Assembly: GCA_017560955.1 (NCBI GenBank)
Contig: JAFZDV010000064.1
Location: 1 to 14,884, forward strand
DNA length: 14,884 nucleotides
Direction of reading: 5' to 3'
From: Anaerotignum sp.
Lineage (GTDB): Bacteria > Bacillota > Clostridia > Lachnospirales > Anaerotignaceae
Below are positions 7,494 through 14,642 of the stretch, piece after piece (the first letter of the stretch is position 1; each line of letters opens with the position of its first letter). The position numbers were made by a program, and so were the translations under genes. The notes under the pieces were generated by a model that had not been told where the DNA came from, did not search any database, and was given only the letters and a program-made list of their open reading frames with translations.

Positions 7494-7922
7494 TCACTCC
7501 TTTGTAAAGGTCTTTTCCATAAATATTCTTGTGCCTTTTCCTTCCTCACTTTGGATATGTATTTGATCCATGAAGGTTTCCATGATCGTAAAACCCATTC
7601 CAGAGCGTTCCATTTCAGGTTTAGATGTATAAAGAGGTTCTCTTGCCAGTGTGATATTTTCAATACCAGAACCGCTGTCTGCGATTTCTATGTATACTTT
7701 GTTTTCTCTATACGCACAGAATAATTCTACATTTCCTCTTTTTTCTTCATATCCATGAATGATCGCATTTGTCACCGCCTCAGAAACTGCAGTTTTTATT
7801 TCTGTCATTTCTGAAATTGTTAGATCAAGAGGGGTCAGAAATCCTGCAATAAATACTCTCGCAAATCTTTCGTTTTCAGATTTTGAAGTAAAGAGTACTC
7901 TTGCTTCGTTTTCATACTGCAT
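7494..7922 (-). CDS. spoIIAB: Anti-sigma-F factor and serine kinase SpoIIAB
   Basis: This 142-residue GHKL-fold protein binds sigma-F in the ATP form and phosphorylates SpoIIAA, so it sets when forespore transcription begins. The N-box SEAVTNAIIHGY (about 47-58), the G1 box IADSGSGI and the G2 segment RSGMGFTIMETFMD are intact. The length matches the family (about 146). I chose ATG 7922 because GGGAGGGAG sits just upstream and the family begins near MQYENEARV; the frame stays open 11 codons further up without support. It overlaps the end of spoIIAA by 11 bases and is followed by sigF six bases after the stop, which indicates translational coupling through the operon. Confidence 0.95.
   Translation of the reverse strand: MQYENEARVLFTSKSENERFARVFIAGFLTPLDLTISEMTEIKTAVSEAVTNAIIHGYEEKRGNVELFCAYRENKVYIEIADSGSGIENITLAREPLYTSKPEMERSGMGFTIMETFMDQIHIQSEEGKGTRIFMEKTFTKE
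7497..7500 (-). promoter_or_regulatory. Ribosome binding site for the TTG start of sigF
   Basis: AAAGGAG on the minus strand overlaps the last two sense codons of spoIIAB and lies nine bases before TTG 7487. Ribosomes finishing spoIIAB would cover it, which suggests coupled, stoichiometric translation. Confidence 0.55.
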
Positions 7923-8271
7923 GATGCTCCCTCCCTTCTGTATAAGAAAAAGCATCTTCTATTGTATCAAATAAAGGAATTAACTTAGACAATCCTGAAA
8001 ATTGCATGATTTCTGTTATCTTTTCATTTGCAGATACGACACTGATTTTGCCCCCAATGGATTGTAATTGTTTATATCTGCCAATCAGCATACCTATGCC
8101 GGAACTATCCATAAAAGTTACGTTTTCGAAATGGAAAATGATATTTTTAACACTCATATCGATGTAGGCACTTTCTGTTTGCCATCGTAATTCTTTTGAT
8201 GTATGATGATCGATTTCTCCAGATACCATAATAATGACCGTTTTATTCTTTTTACTGAAACTTAATTCCAT
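7912..8271 (-). CDS. spoIIAA: Anti-anti-sigma factor SpoIIAA
   Basis: This 119-residue STAS-domain protein releases sigma-F by binding SpoIIAB when unphosphorylated. The conserved FMDSSGIGMLIGRYK segment carries the phosphorylated serine, here Ser57 (or Ser56). ATG 8271 is preferred to the more upstream in-frame start because GGAGG lies eight bases before it, and because family members begin close to MELSF. It is the first gene of the spoIIA operon. The SpoIIE phosphatase that would reactivate it is not in the window. A sequence like a Spo0A box, TGTCGAT on the minus strand (8351-8357), lies 80 bases upstream. I could not identify a convincing sigma-H promoter. Confidence 0.94.
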   Translation of the reverse strand: MELSFSKKNKTVIIMVSGEIDHHTSKELRWQTESAYIDMSVKNIIFHFENVTFMDSSGIGMLIGRYKQLQSIGGKISVVSANEKITEIMQFSGLSKLIPLFDTIEDAFSYTEGREHHAV

Positions 8272-8350
8272 ATAGACGTCCTCCTTTTCTTTTATCATAA
8301 CGAATACAATATCGGCTTTGCATTTGTTTTCACCGCAAAGTCAGTGATAT

Positions 8351-8357
8351 ATCGACA
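8351..8357 (-). promoter_or_regulatory. Possible Spo0A box upstream of spoIIAA
   Basis: TGTCGAT on the minus strand matches six of seven positions of the Spo0A box TGTCGAA. In Bacillus subtilis the spoIIA operon is activated by Spo0A with sigma-H. A single 7-base site is weak evidence. Confidence 0.25.
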
Positions 8358-8398
8358 CGCAAAATGAAAATAGGACAGAATTAAATGGATTCAGACAC

Positions 8399-8427
8399 GC
8401 ACAAACAGCTTTTCGCATCCATACAAT
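8399..8427 (+). promoter_or_regulatory. Probable sigma-E promoter of sigK
   Basis: CATACAAT (8420-8427) is a perfect match to the sigma-E -10 consensus CATACAnT. The -35 candidate GCACAAA (8399-8405) at 14-base spacing is poor. Transcription would begin about 24 bases before the GTG start, leaving just enough room for the GGAGG site. Confidence 0.58.
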
Positions 8428-8457
8428 AAAATATCTGAGTTATGGAGGTGTTGTTTT

Positions 8458-9138
8458 GTGCTGCTGATCCTGACAGCATTATTTTTATGCGGATTTTCAT
8501 CTTTCGGTTCCTTTCCAAAACCATTTTCAAAGGAGGAAGAAGAAAGGTATCTGTTATTGCTGCATAATGGTACAGACGAAGAACGAGAATGTGCAAAACA
8601 ACAATTGATCCTTCATAATTTACGACTGGTAGCACATATTGCGAAAAAATACCATAATTTATACAGAGATCAGGAAGAACTGATATCTATAGGTATTATT
8701 GGGCTCATCAAAGCGATTCTTTCCTATGACAATGAAAAAAGCATACGCCTTGCGACATATGCTTCCAGATGTATAGAAAATGAGATATTGATGTCTTTAC
8801 GAACTGCCAAAAAATATCAGAATGATATATCATTGCATGAACCGATCGGTACAGATCGTGATGGTAATGAAATCGTAATGTTAGATGTCGTGTATAGTGA
8901 CACACCTGATTTTGCCGATCAATTAGAATTACAGATTCAGTCTGAAAAAATGCTGCATGCCGTCAGAGAATCTCTGACAGAACGAGAACAATTGGTCATT
9001 ATTCTTCGTTACGGTTTATGGAATAAGGAACCGCAAACACAGCAGGAAATCGCAGCGATTTTAGGCATTTCCCGTTCTTATGTATCGAGAATCGAAAAAA
9101 AGGCATTGAAAAAACTGAATACTGCTTTAAATGAATAA
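8458..9138 (+). CDS. sigK: Late mother-cell sigma factor sigma-K, uninterrupted
   Basis: This 226-residue sigma-70-family factor drives late mother-cell genes for the spore coat and cortex. Identity comes from HNLRLVAHIAKKY, ELISIGIIGLIKAI, ATYASRCIENEILMSLR and SLHEPIGTDRDGNE, and from the region-4 helix-turn-helix EIAAILGISRSYVSRIEKKA; all fit SigK better than SigE. The reading frame is continuous, so there is no skin-type insertion. The N-terminus MLLILTALFLCGFSSFGSFP is hydrophobic before the conserved FPKPFSKEEE. That suggests a short membrane-held pro-sequence removed by an intramembrane protease, although it is shorter than the 20 residues of Bacillus subtilis. The GTG start is fixed by GGAGG (8444-8448). 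It is divergent from the spoIIA operon. Confidence 0.93.
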   Translation: MLLILTALFLCGFSSFGSFPKPFSKEEEERYLLLLHNGTDEERECAKQQLILHNLRLVAHIAKKYHNLYRDQEELISIGIIGLIKAILSYDNEKSIRLATYASRCIENEILMSLRTAKKYQNDISLHEPIGTDRDGNEIVMLDVVYSDTPDFADQLELQIQSEKMLHAVRESLTEREQLVIILRYGLWNKEPQTQQEIAAILGISRSYVSRIEKKALKKLNTALNE

Positions 9139-9153
9139 CAGGGCAATGCCCTG
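9139..9153 (+). terminator. Short palindrome after sigK
   Basis: CAGGGC-AAT-GCCCTG directly follows the sigK stop. It forms a compact six-base-pair hairpin but is not followed by a T-run. It may act together with the T-rich hairpin at 9172-9214. Confidence 0.35.
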
Positions 9154-9171
9154 CTACATAAGTTTATAAAT

Positions 9172-9214
9172 AAAAAAGCAGCCTTTTTCTTGATAATCAA
9201 TCCAAAGTCTGCTT
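9172..9214 (-). terminator. Terminator of the MarR gene, possibly also serving sigK
   Basis: AAGCAG (9176-9181) pairs with CTGCTT (9209-9214), and after one mismatch CTTT pairs with AAAG. On the minus strand the stem is followed by six T residues. The plus side is also fairly T-rich. Confidence 0.65.
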
Positions 9215-9222
9215 CTTATATT

Positions 9223-9648
9223 TTATTTAAAATGACTGCCGTCGGCAATGATACGTAACGCATTTTTTAATGCTGCTACTTCTTCTTCCGTAAAGCATTT
9301 TAACACTTCTTCATTCACTTCATCAATGATTTTTGTAATAGGCTCCTGTAATGCCTTTCCTTTTTCTGTTGGAAGAACACGAACCTCTCTGCGATCCTCT
9401 TTGTTAATGACACGATCAATTAATCCTTTTTTCTGCATTCTATCCAAAACACCGGAAATTGTAGATGTTTCCAGACAAAGGATTTCAGAAATCTGTTTGG
9501 GTGTGGCAAATTCTCTCTGCCACAGGCAGCTCAGTACACCATACTGAGAAGGTGTCAGATCGTATTCAGTCAGTTTTCCGCTAAGATACTGGAAAACTGT
9601 ATGCTGTGAAGTTGTCAGTAAGTAGTTAATACATTGTGTTAATTCCAT
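9223..9648 (-). CDS. MarR-family transcriptional regulator
   Basis: This 141-residue cytoplasmic repressor-type protein has the MarR winged-helix layout. The N-terminal helix is followed by LTPSQYGVLSCLWQ, the recognition region ATPKQISEILCLETSTISGV, the wing DRVINKEDRREVRVLPTEKG, and C-terminal dimerisation helices. Family members bind short palindromes and are often released by small molecules or oxidation; Cys41 and Cys58 are possible redox sites, but that is speculative. The ATG start has only a weak ribosome site. It lies 65 bases downstream of trhP with no clear terminator between, so it may be the last gene of the mltG-trmR-trhP transcript. The ligand and targets are unknown. Confidence 0.9.
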   Translation of the reverse strand: MELTQCINYLLTTSQHTVFQYLSGKLTEYDLTPSQYGVLSCLWQREFATPKQISEILCLETSTISGVLDRMQKKGLIDRVINKEDRREVRVLPTEKGKALQEPITKIIDEVNEEVLKCFTEEEVAALKNALRIIADGSHFK

Positions 9649-9713
9649 AGTTTTACCATTCTTTCTGAATAATACCCTTTTAGAACAGTTTCATTCCCTG
9701 TAAAAACAGAAAT

Positions 9714-10964
9714 TTATTTCAGATCTGCTGGAATTTTACGCAGCATATCAAATTTGTGTACAGGCTTATCAAATTTCATTTTCAGGATTTCCTGAGGATG
9801 AGGTGCAGAATCTACAGATTCACCATTTGCATTGATCAGTTCAGTTACGATCATAGAATAGGAATCGCCCTTTGCAGGCATAACTTCGATTTCTTCACCA
9901 ACAGAGAACTTATTTCTCTGTTCAATAACAGCATAACCTGTTTCAGCATCCCAGTCTTCCTGAACCATACCAATAAAATCATATTCACGGATGTAAGAGT
10001 TGTTTGTATATACCTGCTGGTTGCCATCAGGTTTGCCATAGTAGAACGCTGTTGTGTATTCTCTGTGGCTTGCTTTGGATACTTCGGCCAGATAATAAGG
10101 AATTCTTTCCTTATAAAGTTCAGGATCTTTGTAGTAATCGTCAATTGCCTGTCTGTAGGCTTTTACAACTGTACCTACATAGAAAGGTGTTTTGATACGA
10201 CCTTCGATTTTCAGGCTGTAAATACCTGCTGCTTCAATGTCAGGCAGATGTTCGATCATACACAGGTCTTTAGAGTTATAGATATATGTGCCTCTTTCAT
10301 TTTCTTCAATAGGCATATATTCACCAGGTCTGTTTTCTTCTACCAGATAGTATTTCCATCTGCAGGGATGTGCACATTCACCTTTGTTGGAATCTCTGCC
10401 TGTCATGTAGTTGCTCAGCAGGCATCTGCCAGAATAGGAAATGCACATTGCGCCATGAACAAATGCTTCGATTTCCATATCTTCAGGAATATTGTCGCGC
10501 ACTTCTCTGATTTCATTCATGGACAGTTCACGGGCTACAACGACACGCTGTGCGCCCAGTTTGTACCACATCTGAGCAGATTTATAGTTTGTATTGTTTG
10601 CCTGAGTGGAAACATGAATTTCCATGTTAGGAACAGCTTCTTTTGCAACAGAGAATACACCCAGATCAGAAATGATCAGTGCATCTACACCAATGGATTC
10701 TACTGCTTTGAAGTATTCAGCCATACCTTCAAAATCCATATTGTGAGCAAAAATATTCGCTGTTACATATACTTTTACACCATGTTCATGGGCAAATCTA
10801 ACGCCTTCTGCCATAGTGTCGATATCAAAGTTTTTTGCTTTTGCACGCAGGCCATAAGCCTCGCCGCCAATATATACTGCATCTGCACCATACAGTACAG
10901 CAATTTTCAGTTTTTCCAGATCGCCAGCGGGTGCCAGCAGTTCCAGTTTCTTTTTATTCTGCAT
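9714..10964 (-). CDS. trhP: tRNA 5-hydroxyuridine synthesis protein TrhP (U32 peptidase family)
   Basis: This 416-residue U32-family protein is most like Bacillus subtilis YrrO and Escherichia coli YegQ. These are needed for prephenate-dependent hydroxylation of wobble uridine 34 in certain tRNAs, despite the peptidase name. The N-terminus ELLAPAGDLEKLKIAVLYGA is typical of the family. The U32 signature is seen as EAFVHGAMCISYSGRCLLS (about 166-184). Cys174, Cys181, Cys197 and Cys201 are spaced like the iron-sulfur ligands known in the related UbiU/UbiV; cluster binding here is inference. ATG 10964 is chosen because GGAG is six bases upstream. It overlaps the trmR stop by 11 bases, which suggests coupled translation. 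Bacillus subtilis has two adjacent copies (yrrN, yrrO); here there is only one. Confidence 0.88.
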   Translation of the reverse strand: MQNKKKLELLAPAGDLEKLKIAVLYGADAVYIGGEAYGLRAKAKNFDIDTMAEGVRFAHEHGVKVYVTANIFAHNMDFEGMAEYFKAVESIGVDALIISDLGVFSVAKEAVPNMEIHVSTQANNTNYKSAQMWYKLGAQRVVVARELSMNEIREVRDNIPEDMEIEAFVHGAMCISYSGRCLLSNYMTGRDSNKGECAHPCRWKYYLVEENRPGEYMPIEENERGTYIYNSKDLCMIEHLPDIEAAGIYSLKIEGRIKTPFYVGTVVKAYRQAIDDYYKDPELYKERIPYYLAEVSKASHREYTTAFYYGKPDGNQQVYTNNSYIREYDFIGMVQEDWDAETGYAVIEQRNKFSVGEEIEVMPAKGDSYSMIVTELINANGESVDSAPHPQEILKMKFDKPVHKFDMLRKIPADLK

Positions 10965-11649
10965 CGTCTTCTCCTTTTTCAAATTCTTTAAATTCTGCTT
11001 CTTTCTTTTTATAGCACAGGGCAACACCATCACCAATGGGAACGATAGATGTTTCCAGTGCTTCGTGATGGGAAATATCCCACAGGAAGTTTCTCAGTCT
11101 TTTATGAATCGTTCTCTGTCTTCTGGGAACGCTGAAACGAGTCTGGGCAATGGTACCGCCCTGCAGTACATCATCTACGATCAGCAGACCGCCAACACGC
11201 AACAGACGCAGGCAGTGAGGCAGGAATGCCTGATACTGACCTTTTGCAGCATCCATGAAAATTACATCATAGGGGCCTTCCAGTGTAGGCAGGATGTTTG
11301 CTGCATCCCCTTCCAGAATTTTGATTTTATCTTCCAGACCCATGCGTTTGATGTTAACGCGGGCATCTTTCAGCATTACTTCAAAACGGTCGATGGTTGT
11401 TACGGTGCCATCTTCGGGCAGGAACTGACACATCATGCTGGCAGAAAAGGCAACTGCTGTACCGATTTCCAGAATATGCTTGGGTTTCTGCATTGTCAGC
11501 AGTACGCTGATAAATCGAGCTACTTCAGGAGGCACGATAGGCACATCTGCAGCCATAGCCTCTCTTTGGATCTCACCCAATGTACCTTCAAATAAAGGCT
11601 GAACCGTACGAAGGTACGCGTTCATTGTATCGTCTGTTACATAATTCAT
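10954..11649 (-). CDS. trmR: tRNA 5-hydroxyuridine methyltransferase TrmR
   Basis: This 231-residue SAM-dependent O-methyltransferase belongs to the class related to catechol O-methyltransferases. The SAM-binding motif I is HILEIGTAVAFSA (about 58-70). Motifs TIDRFE, LEGDAANILP and the metal-site segment VIFMDAAKGQY (Asp133) follow, then LLIVDDVLQGG. Bacillus subtilis YrrM (TrmR) converts 5-hydroxyuridine to 5-methoxyuridine at position 34. The gene order mltG-trmR-trhP here matches yrrL-yrrM-yrrO, which supports this assignment over a generic small-molecule methyltransferase. The start has GGAGAG at good spacing. It follows mltG by 18 bases and overlaps trhP, so the three are one operon. The C-terminal tail after CYKKKE is acidic and probably flexible. 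Confidence 0.88.
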   Translation of the reverse strand: MNYVTDDTMNAYLRTVQPLFEGTLGEIQREAMAADVPIVPPEVARFISVLLTMQKPKHILEIGTAVAFSASMMCQFLPEDGTVTTIDRFEVMLKDARVNIKRMGLEDKIKILEGDAANILPTLEGPYDVIFMDAAKGQYQAFLPHCLRLLRVGGLLIVDDVLQGGTIAQTRFSVPRRQRTIHKRLRNFLWDISHHEALETSIVPIGDGVALCYKKKEAEFKEFEKGEDDAE

Positions 11650-11667
11650 TTTCTTCTCTCCTATTTT

Positions 11668-12984
11668 TTACTGTGCGCTGGCATTATATGCTGCCTTTGC
11701 ATTCAGGAATTCGTCATAAGTTTCGCAATATACATGATTATCCTTGCCAACTGCTTCAACAACATAATACAGATATTTATGTTCTTCAGGATACAGCGCA
11801 GCTTTAAAAGATGCTTCGCCGGGGTTGGAAATGGGGCCTAAAGGCAGACCATAGTTTTTACGGGTATTATAAGGAGAATCGAAATTCAGATCATCCTGTG
11901 TCAGGTCCCCTGCCGTTTTACCCACTGCATAAAGAACTGTTGCGTCAATACCCAGAGTGATACCATCTCTCAGTCGGTTATACATAACACCTGCTGCTCT
12001 GGCTCTTTCTTCGGGCAGTTTGATTTCTTTTTCTACCATAGATGCCAATGTTACGATTTCGTCCAGTGTTTTACCGCTGGATGCAACAGCATTTCGATAT
12101 TCTTCTGTATACATCTGATCGAAACGTTTCAGCATCAGATCGATCACATCGTGTGCTGTATATGTTTCAGACAGGAAATAAGTATCAGGGAAAAGATAAC
12201 CTTCCAGTCGATACTGTCTTTCAGGCAGGTCTTTCAGGAAATCATAATCAAAAGTTCCATTATTTACTTCGTTAAGGAATTCTTCTGCAGTACAGATACC
12301 AGCTTCTTCTGCTCTTTCAGCAATCTGTTTTACAGTATAGCCTTCAGGAACCATCAGTTTCAGATCTTCTGCAACCTTACCACTCTGCAGCAGTTCCATG
12401 ATCTGGCGTTTTGTCATGCCTGTATCAATGTTATAAGTCCCCTGTTTGTAAGTGCCGTCAAAACCTTCCAGTTTACTTGTCAGTTTAAAACCAAACACAC
12501 TGCTGATCAGATCATTTTCTTTCAGAATTTTAGCAATAGTTTCAGTACCAGCGCCGTCAGGAATGGTCACTGTTACTGTTGTACCAGACAGTTCCATTTC
12601 TTCAACAGGAGGGTTCATCACTCTATTCATAGCAAAGAACATACCGCCACCGACAACTAAAGCAATCAGAAGTACAATTGCTCCTTTTGCGAAACTTGTC
12701 AGATGACGTTTTTTTCGACGTTTATGATTACGTTTCCCGTTTTTCTGAGTTTTTTTATCGTGCATAGAATGCTCCTTTCTTACAGGTGCTTCTGAGTGAT
12801 CCGCAAAATAGGTATTTTCTTCTTTTTCGCGATATAATTCTTTGTTCACAATTTCGCTTTCAAAAAAATAATTTTTTTCTGTTAATGTCTGTTTTTTATC
12901 AGACCCAAAAGTAACAGGCTGTCTTTCTGCTCTGCGAGGATATCTTGTATTAGAAAATTCATCTCTGTCAAATCTATCATTCAT
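11668..12984 (-). CDS. mltG: Endolytic murein transglycosylase MltG
   Basis: This 438-residue YceG-like protein would cleave nascent glycan strands at the membrane and so set their length. A cytoplasmic N-terminal tail of about 100 residues is unusually long and highly charged, with a basic patch RNHKRRKKRH at 85-94. One transmembrane helix spans about 101-119. Outside the membrane come a LysM-like segment (VTVTIPDGAGTETIAKIL) and the catalytic domain with EGYLFPDTY (261-269). Catalytic Glu318 lies in LASMVEKE, and the domain ends with GLPLGPISNPG. The start is supported by GGAG nine bases upstream and a good promoter behind it. It heads the operon with trmR and trhP, and no functional link between wall trimming and tRNA modification is known to me. 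Confidence 0.93.
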   Translation of the reverse strand: MNDRFDRDEFSNTRYPRRAERQPVTFGSDKKQTLTEKNYFFESEIVNKELYREKEENTYFADHSEAPVRKEHSMHDKKTQKNGKRNHKRRKKRHLTSFAKGAIVLLIALVVGGGMFFAMNRVMNPPVEEMELSGTTVTVTIPDGAGTETIAKILKENDLISSVFGFKLTSKLEGFDGTYKQGTYNIDTGMTKRQIMELLQSGKVAEDLKLMVPEGYTVKQIAERAEEAGICTAEEFLNEVNNGTFDYDFLKDLPERQYRLEGYLFPDTYFLSETYTAHDVIDLMLKRFDQMYTEEYRNAVASSGKTLDEIVTLASMVEKEIKLPEERARAAGVMYNRLRDGITLGIDATVLYAVGKTAGDLTQDDLNFDSPYNTRKNYGLPLGPISNPGEASFKAALYPEEHKYLYYVVEAVGKDNHVYCETYDEFLNAKAAYNASAQ

Positions 12985-13017
12985 GAAAAGATACTCCTTT
13001 CTTTTTTACATCATATT

Positions 13018-13046
13018 ATTATACATTTTTCTTCGTTTTCCTACAA
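13018..13046 (-). promoter_or_regulatory. Promoter of the mltG-trmR-trhP operon
   Basis: On the minus strand TTGTAG (13041-13046), a 17-base spacer and a perfect TATAAT (13018-13023) predict a start point near 13011, about 27 bases before the ATG of mltG. Confidence 0.68.
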
Positions 13047-13096
13047 GGTGCTATTGTAAAGTTTTCATTTAAAACCTTTCAATTTTCTTAAGATAG

Positions 13097-13125
13097 TTGC
13101 GATATCCCAGTTAAACAGTTATAAT
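13097..13125 (+). promoter_or_regulatory. Promoter of the folC operon
   Basis: TTGCGA (13097-13102), a 17-base spacer and a perfect TATAAT (13120-13125) predict a start point near 13132. The leader of about 29 bases contains GGGAG (13149-13153). It points away from the mltG promoter. Confidence 0.7.
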
Positions 13126-13160
13126 AAAGATGGAATATTTTGAAGATCGGGAGATAAATC

Positions 13161-14453
13161 ATGAATTATAATGAATGTATCCATTATCTGGAAGAAGAGG
13201 TTGGTTTTGGTTCCGTTCCCGGATTAGAACGCATCCAGGCTCTTTGCAATAAACTTGGCAATCCTGAACAGAGGCTTTCCGTGATCCATGTAGCTGGTAC
13301 AAACGGGAAAGGCTCTGCTGTTGCTATGCTCTCTTCTATTCTGCAGGCAGCAGGGTATCGTGTGGGTACGTATACTTCTCCCCATCTGGATAAATATAAT
13401 GAAAGATTTACCATCAATGGTCAGCAGATTTCTGATAAAGACTTTGCTGCAGAAATCACATTGATGAAAGAAATCTGTTTGCAGCTGGCAGAAGAAGGTC
13501 AGGCGGTTCCTACGCTCTTTGAAATCGTGACAGGAGCTGCTTTCCATTATTTTGAACAGCAGAAAGTAGATATCCTAATTCTGGAAGTTGGTCTTGGCGG
13601 CAAATATGATGCTACTAATATCGTACCAGCCCCTCTGCTTTCTCTGATCATGTCTATCAGTATTGATCATACAGATTTTCTTGGCGATTCCATTGAAAAA
13701 ATTGCGGCAGAAAAAGCTGGTATCATTAAGAAAAATTGCCCTGTGGTGTTGTATTCTCAGAGCGAAATAGTATATAATATTATGTGGACTAAAGCAAGGG
13801 AGATGAATGCTCCTATCTATTGTCCCGATCATGCAGAAGTACATATTTCTTCCCAATCTTTGGCAGGTACAGTATTCTCTGTAAAAACAGACTTGCTGGA
13901 TATGCAGGATGTGAAATTACATTTATTGGGTTCCTATCAGATTGGAAACTGTATTACTGTATTGGAGGCCTGTGCTGTTCTTCGCGAAAGAGGTCTTACC
14001 CTTTCGGAAGATTCGATTCGTACAGGTATGAAAAATGCTCGCTGGCCGGGCAGAATGGAAATTTGTAACAATTCACCACTTGTTATCCTTGATGGTGCTC
14101 ATAATGCTGATGGCATTTATCAGCTGGCAAATTCCATTAAAACTTATTTTAATAATAAAAAAGTCACTCTGATCCTTGGGGTTTTGGGTGACAAAGAATA
14201 TGATAAGATGGCGGAGTATATCCTTCCCCATGCAGAGGCTGTCATTCTGACAGAGCCTCACAGTGAACGTAAATTAGATGTATTTTCTCTTGCGCGTTCT
14301 ATCTCTGATTATGAAGGTACGATCTATATGGAAAAAGAAATCGAAAATGCTTTTGAAAAAGCCCTTTCTATTACTTCTGCAGACGGTGTTATTCTTTGCT
14401 GTGGTTCTTTGTATATGATCGGTGCCATGAGAACCTATATTTTGAACAGATAA
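13161..14453 (+). CDS. folC: Folylpolyglutamate synthase / dihydrofolate synthase
   Basis: This 430-residue cytoplasmic ligase of the Mur family adds glutamate to folates, and in many bacteria also to dihydropteroate. The ATP-binding loop is HVAGTNGKGS (Gly46-Ser52). TSPHLDKYNERFTING is the folate-proximal FolC segment and EVGLGGKYDATNI is also characteristic. ISIDHTDFLG supplies the metal-binding histidine region, and LDGAHNADG (Asp311-His314) marks the C-terminal domain. The length matches the family. The ATG has GGGAG at correct spacing. It is the first gene of an operon with two small downstream genes that are not known folate genes. Whether it is bifunctional cannot be decided from the sequence. 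Confidence 0.95.
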   Translation: MNYNECIHYLEEEVGFGSVPGLERIQALCNKLGNPEQRLSVIHVAGTNGKGSAVAMLSSILQAAGYRVGTYTSPHLDKYNERFTINGQQISDKDFAAEITLMKEICLQLAEEGQAVPTLFEIVTGAAFHYFEQQKVDILILEVGLGGKYDATNIVPAPLLSLIMSISIDHTDFLGDSIEKIAAEKAGIIKKNCPVVLYSQSEIVYNIMWTKAREMNAPIYCPDHAEVHISSQSLAGTVFSVKTDLLDMQDVKLHLLGSYQIGNCITVLEACAVLRERGLTLSEDSIRTGMKNARWPGRMEICNNSPLVILDGAHNADGIYQLANSIKTYFNNKKVTLILGVLGDKEYDKMAEYILPHAEAVILTEPHSERKLDVFSLARSISDYEGTIYMEKEIENAFEKALSITSADGVILCCGSLYMIGAMRTYILNR

Positions 14454-14474
14454 TTTGAAACGGAGGTATGACCT

Positions 14475-14624
14475 GTGTTTAATTTTAAAGATGAATTGAG
14501 CAGATATCAGCCTATTATGGAAATCGACCAGATCGAAGATGCCCTGCAGCCTTCTCAGATGCAGGATCTGCTGGATATTTTACAGCATATTGCAAAAGAC
14601 AAAAAACAGACATCTCAGGATTGA
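14475..14624 (+). CDS. 49-residue protein of unknown function
   Basis: I do not recognise this gene. It starts with GTG and encodes 49 residues beginning MFNFKDELSRYQPIMEIDQI. The protein is soluble and largely alpha-helical in character, rich in Asp, Gln and Leu; QMQDLLDILQHIAKD would form an amphipathic helix. There is no membrane segment and no cysteine. A strong GGAGG (14462-14466) lies eight bases upstream, and the stop is 18 bases before the next start, itself preceded by GGAG. The tight spacing on both sides (21 bases after folC) makes it a convincing member of the folC operon. Its role may lie with the downstream zinc-ribbon/TPR protein, as a small binding partner, but that is a guess. 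Confidence 0.75.
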   Translation: MFNFKDELSRYQPIMEIDQIEDALQPSQMQDLLDILQHIAKDKKQTSQD

Positions 14625-14642
14625 TCTAAAGGAGAGAATGAC

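Noticed and set aside
8272..8400. Sigma-H promoter of the spoIIA operon
   Set aside because: Expected from other species, but I found no AGGA-type -35 with a GAAT-type -10 at proper spacing on the minus strand.
8458..9138. Skin-like prophage insertion in sigK
   Set aside because: The frame is continuous from the N-terminal segment through region 4; nothing interrupts it.
9756..10991. 411-codon plus-strand frame opposite trhP
   Set aside because: An antisense shadow of trhP with low-complexity Phe/Cys/Ile composition and no start signals.
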